Source: DATMER01 sp963741305 (GTDB lineage: Bacteria > Acidobacteriota > Thermoanaerobaculia > Multivoradales > UBA5704). Taken from it: a stretch of DNA of 64,000 nt. Position 1 is the first letter of the stretch, and the number at the start of each line of letters is the position of its first letter. The stretch is taken from NCBI GenBank assembly GCA_963741305.1, contig CAVUHL010000003.1, forward strand, positions 3,596,001-3,660,000, in the 5' to 3' direction. The notes under the pieces were generated by a model, which worked only from the letters and a program-made list of their open reading frames with translations, did not search any database and was not told the DNA's origin. Position numbers and translations under genes: made by a program. Shown here piece by piece: positions 60,478 through 64,000 of the stretch.

Positions 60478-61398
60478 TTATTCAGCGATTTCTTTCTCGG
60501 CCCCGGACAGGAGCAGATCCTCGGTCTCCATCCCCGCCAGGGTCGCGGGCGAGACGTCGGGGAAGCCGTGGCGGGCGCGCACGTCCAGCCCCGGACGGCG
60601 GACCTCCAGCTCGATGCGATGGTCGCGGTCGTCAGCCTTCCAGGCCGGCGAGAACCCCAGCAGATAGTAGGACCGGGTGTCCTCCTCGGCCCGTTCCAAC
60701 GCGGCCAGCCGGTTCGAGGCAAGGGCGGCCTGGCCGCCAGTCGCCTCGGCCAGGGCCAGGAGCGTGTCCTCCGGCACGGCCTCTCTCTCGAGGGCCGGGA
60801 CATCCACCGGGTAAAGCGTGTAACCGAGGCGGTTGGCGTCCCGGACGAGTTGGAGCGACGGCCCGGCGGGCCAGCCGCCGGAGAGCACGAGCATGGCCTT
60901 GCGGCCCGGGGATGGAGAAACGCTGCGCAGGGCCGCGGCCGCCGCGTCAGCCACCCACATCGAGGACCGGGTCAGGCTCTCCCGGGCCGGGCGCTTGCGG
61001 GCTTCGGCCAGGGCGGCGGCGAGCGTCCCGCGGTCGCCCGTCCAATCCGCCAGGGGATGAAGCCGCTCGCCGTCGAAGGACACGATCGCCATCCGGTCAT
61101 CGGGGCCGAGGCGGTCCAGGTCGCGCTCGATCTCCCAGAGCACGAGATCGCGCTGCACCGCGATCGAGAGGCTGTCGTCGACGAAGACCAGGTAGCTCCG
61201 CCCCATCTTCCCTTCGGCGACCTCGGTGAAGCGCTCGACCGGCACCTCGATGCCATCCACGAGGAGGAGGAAGTCGCCGGCCGAGAGGCCGCGCACGCGG
61301 TTCCCCTCGCGGTCGGTCACCACCGCCTCCACGTCGACCTGCGCCAAGGCCGGCAGGGCAACGATCAACAGGACGAGCAGCACGGAACAACGTTTCAT
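60478..61398 (-). CDS. Secreted VWFA-related protein 1 (short form)
   Basis: A 306-residue exported paralogue lacking the C-terminal beta-rich domain of the other three. Signal peptide MKRCSVLLVLLIVALPALA, then directly VDVEAVVTDREGNRVRGLSAGDF, SYLVFVDDSLSIAVQRDLVL, MAIVSFDGERLHPLADWTGD, KAMLVLSGGWPAG and SYYLLGFSPAWKADDRDHRI; it stops at AEKEIAE. It also lacks the linker residues between the N-terminal strand and the VWA-like core. It could be a truncation or a distinct short version. First gene of the paralogue run. Confidence 0.82.
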   Translation of the reverse strand: MKRCSVLLVLLIVALPALAQVDVEAVVTDREGNRVRGLSAGDFLLLVDGIEVPVERFTEVAEGKMGRSYLVFVDDSLSIAVQRDLVLWEIERDLDRLGPDDRMAIVSFDGERLHPLADWTGDRGTLAAALAEARKRPARESLTRSSMWVADAAAAALRSVSPSPGRKAMLVLSGGWPAGPSLQLVRDANRLGYTLYPVDVPALEREAVPEDTLLALAEATGGQAALASNRLAALERAEEDTRSYYLLGFSPAWKADDRDHRIELEVRRPGLDVRARHGFPDVSPATLAGMETEDLLLSGAEKEIAE

Positions 61399-61515
61399 GA
61401 CCTGACCTCCTTCTTCCAGGGAACGCTATAGAGCAAGGCGGGTGCCTGGCCATTGTACGGGGAAATAGGATGCGCATCGTCCTCCGGGGAGGACGAATCC
61501 GTGCATCACCCGTCC

Positions 61516-62787
61516 TCACTCGTAGCGGAGAGCTTCGATGGGGTCTTGACGGGCGGCCTTGACCGCGGGCCAGAGGCCGGCCACGAGGCCCACGGTCGTG
61601 GAGACGCCGAAACCGAGGACGACGGACCAGAGCGGGGCCGCGGCCTGGAAGTTGAAGGCGACCCGGGCGAGGAGCGCGACGCCCAGACCGATGGCGATGC
61701 CCAGCAGGCCGCCCACGCCGGTGAGGGTCACCGCCTCGGCGAGGAACTGGATGGCGATGTCCCTCCTCGTGCCGCCCAACGCCTTGCGCAGCCCGATCTC
61801 GCGCGTCCTCTGGGTGACGTTGACCAGCATGATGTTCATCACGCCGACCCCGCCCACCAGCAAGGAAATGCCGGCAATCACGATCATCACCAGCGAGATG
61901 CCGCCCGTGATCTGGCGGAAGTTGTTGAGCATGCCCATGCTCGTGAACGTCGCGAAGTCGTTCTCCTGGTTGAAGCGGAGCTTGCGGCGGGTGCGCAGGA
62001 TCGCAGTCTCCTGGTCGATCAGGGCGTCGACGTCCTCGGGCCGCCGCGGCACGGTGGCGATGTGCAGGGTGTCGCCGCCGCCGTCGCGCACCTGGGGGTA
62101 CTGGTCGTCGAAGGTCGAGAGCGGCATGAACAGGTTGTTGTCGTTGCTCCCGCCGAGGAAGCTGCCCTTGCGGGCGATCAGCCCGATGACCTGAAAACCG
62201 CGGCCGTCGATCGTGATCGAGCGGCCGATCGGGTCCTGCATCGGGAAGAGCGCGTCGGCCACGTCGGCACCGAGCACGGTCACCCTGGCCGCGTGCCGCA
62301 CGTCAGCGTCGATGAAGAACCGGCCGTCCTCGATGATCGAGTTGTTGGCGTCCGTGTATGCCGGGGTCACCCCCGCAATGGTCGGGCTGTTGGCGATCCG
62401 GGCGCCGGCCTGCACTTCGCCCGAGGTGTAGAGGTAGCGCTCGGGAGAAACTGCCGCCGCGAGCGTCGCCAGCCGCCGGAGCGCCTCCGCGTCCTCCAGG
62501 GTGAGGTCGCGGCGGTTGCGCTCCTCCTCGGGCACGTCGCCCGGCCCGCCGAAGCGCGGCTCGTACTTCTGGAACTGCACGAGGTGGGTGCCGAAGCGGG
62601 AGAAGGCCTGGGTCACCGAGCGGTCGAAGCCGGTCACGAAGGAGACCATCATGATGACCGTGGCCACACCCGCGACCACACCGAGCAGGGTCAGGAAAGA
62701 GCGCATCTTCTGCGCCTTCATTGCCACCAGCGCGAAACGGACGTTCTCCGTCCACGAGAGCCGAAATCCGGTCCTCGAGCCAGCCAT
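61516..62787 (-). CDS. MacB/FtsX-type ABC transporter permease
   Basis: A 423-residue permease: N-terminal membrane helix (KMRSFLTLLGVVAGVATVIM), a periplasmic MacB_PCD domain at about 50-290 (VTVLGADVADALFPMQDPIG, GRGFQVIGLIARKGS), then three helices (ISLVMIVIAGISLLVGGVGVMNIMLV, TREIGLRKALGGTRRDI and the last ones) ending PIEALRYE, the standard FtsX-permease end. With its neighbour and an ATPase outside the window it would export or mechanically transmit to periplasmic partners. ATG shares its A with the upstream stop (TGATG). Confidence 0.92.
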   Translation of the reverse strand: MAGSRTGFRLSWTENVRFALVAMKAQKMRSFLTLLGVVAGVATVIMMVSFVTGFDRSVTQAFSRFGTHLVQFQKYEPRFGGPGDVPEEERNRRDLTLEDAEALRRLATLAAAVSPERYLYTSGEVQAGARIANSPTIAGVTPAYTDANNSIIEDGRFFIDADVRHAARVTVLGADVADALFPMQDPIGRSITIDGRGFQVIGLIARKGSFLGGSNDNNLFMPLSTFDDQYPQVRDGGGDTLHIATVPRRPEDVDALIDQETAILRTRRKLRFNQENDFATFTSMGMLNNFRQITGGISLVMIVIAGISLLVGGVGVMNIMLVNVTQRTREIGLRKALGGTRRDIAIQFLAEAVTLTGVGGLLGIAIGLGVALLARVAFNFQAAAPLWSVVLGFGVSTTVGLVAGLWPAVKAARQDPIEALRYE

Positions 62788-64000
62788 CACTCGGCCCTCA
62801 GCGCATCGACCGGCAGGAGCCGGGAAGCGTGGACGGCCGGCCAGTAGCCCGCGGTGAGCCCCACGAGGACGGACAGGCCGAGCCCCAGCGTGGCGATGCC
62901 CGGCGTGATGTTCGCCGGGAAGTTGGCGAGGCGGTCCACTGCCAGAGCGATCAGGCCACCACCCATCACGCCCACGGCGCCGCCGAGCAGGGAGAGCATC
63001 GCCGCCTCCAGGAGGAACTGGCGGCGGACGTCCCGCTGGCGGGCTCCCAGCGCCCGGCGCAGGCCGATCTCCTGCGTGCGCTCGGCCACCGAGACGAGCA
63101 TGATGTTCATGATCACGATGCCGCCGATGCCCAGCGACACCGAGGCGATGAGGATCGTCAGGGCGAACGCCGCGGTCGAGATCTGGCGCCAGATCTCCTG
63201 CAGGTTCTCGGCGGTGACGATCCCGAACGGGTCCGGAGCGCGGAAATCCGTGTGGCGGAGCGCCCGCAGCACTCCTCGCGCCTCGTCCGTCGCGTCCGCC
63301 ACCCCGTCGACCCCTCCCCGCGCCTGGATCATCAGGTCGATCGTCGCGCGCCGGCCATTGGACTTGCGCCAGGTGTCGATGGGCACCAGCACGATGTTGT
63401 CGCGGCTCTGGCCCATCATGCTCCCCTGCTGGGTGAGCAGGCCGACCACCTGGTGAGGGATGTCGTTGACCAGGATCTCGCGGCCGATCGGGTCGAGCTG
63501 CGGATACAGCTCGTCCTTGACGTCCCAGCCGATCACGGCCACCGGCTGCGCGATGCGCGCCTCGCTGTCGAGGAAGAACCTTCCCGCCTCGAGGTCCAGG
63601 TTCATGAGCTCGCCGTAGTTCGCCGTGGTCCCGTTGACGACGACGTTGGTCATCCGTTTGTCGCGGAACTTGACGGCGCCCCGGCCCTGGATCAGGGCGC
63701 CCACCGCCTCGGCCTTGCGCAGCTCCCCGCGCAGCCGCAGGTAGTCGTCCCAATCGACGTCCGGGCGCTTCATCGCGTCGAGGAACTCCTCGCGGCTGCG
63801 GATGATGCCGAATTTGCTGACCACGAACACGTCCGGCGCCAGGCCGAACAGCTTGTCCCGCACGAAAAGGTTCAGCCCCGAGATGACCGAGACCACGCCG
63901 ACCAGGGTCGAGACCCCGATGACGATGCCCAGCAGCGTGAGGAAGCTGCGCAGGGCGTTCGTCCGGATCGCCCGCAGGGACTCGCGGAACAGCTCTCCGA
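62787..64000 (-). CDS. MacB/FtsX-type ABC transporter permease, partial (N-terminus outside window)
   Basis: The C-terminal 400 or so residues of a second permease; the frame continues past the right edge. Visible: the first membrane helix (LRSFLTLLGIVIGVSTLVGVV), a periplasmic MacB_PCD domain (PVAVIGWDVKDELYPQLDPIG, HQVVGLLTQQGSMMG) and the FtsX helices (LIASVSLGIGGIVIMNIMLV, TQEIGLRRALGARQRDV, ending PVDALRAE). It is a paralogue of the next gene, translationally coupled to it. The pair may be a heteromeric permease. Confidence 0.9.
   Translation of the reverse strand, partial: GELFRESLRAIRTNALRSFLTLLGIVIGVSTLVGVVSVISGLNLFVRDKLFGLAPDVFVVSKFGIIRSREEFLDAMKRPDVDWDDYLRLRGELRKAEAVGALIQGRGAVKFRDKRMTNVVVNGTTANYGELMNLDLEAGRFFLDSEARIAQPVAVIGWDVKDELYPQLDPIGREILVNDIPHQVVGLLTQQGSMMGQSRDNIVLVPIDTWRKSNGRRATIDLMIQARGGVDGVADATDEARGVLRALRHTDFRAPDPFGIVTAENLQEIWRQISTAAFALTILIASVSLGIGGIVIMNIMLVSVAERTQEIGLRRALGARQRDVRRQFLLEAAMLSLLGGAVGVMGGGLIALAVDRLANFPANITPGIATLGLGLSVLVGLTAGYWPAVHASRLLPVDALRAE

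Overview
The window is high-GC bacterial DNA, most likely from an Acidobacteriota genome, perhaps the class Thermoanaerobaculia. That placement is an inference. It rests on four tandem secreted proteins of the acidobacterial VWFA-related type beside MacB-like permeases, on separate glyQ and glyS genes, and on base composition. No rRNA, tRNA or CRISPR array was recognised.

Layout. 0-7 kb: a minus-strand run glyQ-glyS-ppdK, two small genes and a PAS-domain protein cut by the window edge. 7-15 kb: a secreted PQQ-type propeller, a large secreted BNR/sortilin-type propeller, a bacterial vitamin-K-carboxylase-like membrane protein with a VOC protein, and a YopT-like cysteine protease candidate divergent from an ankyrin-repeat gene. 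15-23.2 kb: a co-directional minus-strand run headed by a class II lanthipeptide synthetase (LanM), its mersacidin/lichenicidin-type precursor and a GMC oxidoreductase with its subunit-3 partner, followed by a glycolipid-binding-domain protein, a DUF3667 protein and a methyltransferase.

24.8-33.3 kb is a chromosomal integron. It has an intI-type integrase, a probable attI and nine recognisable attC sites delimiting nine cassettes, all on the minus strand. The integrase points toward the cassettes, the uncommon inverted arrangement. The cassettes are visibly more A/T-rich than the host DNA. They encode a TIR-domain protein, a DUF4365 protein, small membrane or secreted proteins and unknowns.

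33.6-37.6 kb: a TPR/anti-sigma-like gene, a small secreted protein, and a 21-bp tandem-repeat array of about 35 units split by a complete IS3-family element with a 3-bp target duplication. 37.6-43.6 kb: a DHFR-like reductase, recO, mgtE and a CPA1 antiporter. The antiporter's rhodanese tail is interrupted by an in-frame TGA followed by a SECIS-like hairpin, so it is a candidate selenoprotein or a nonsense mutation. A REPIN/RAYT unit (two long inverted-repeat elements flanking a Y1 transposase) follows.

43.6-55.4 kb is core genome. The operon phoH-pgpH-ybeY-corC-era links RNA maturation, ribosome assembly and c-di-AMP turnover. A second operon runs DUF2064-nnr-tsaE-hbd. SAM hydrolase, DUF4177 and holin-like small membrane genes follow. 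55.4-64 kb holds four VWFA-related secreted proteins and two MacB-type ABC permeases, the last cut by the window edge.
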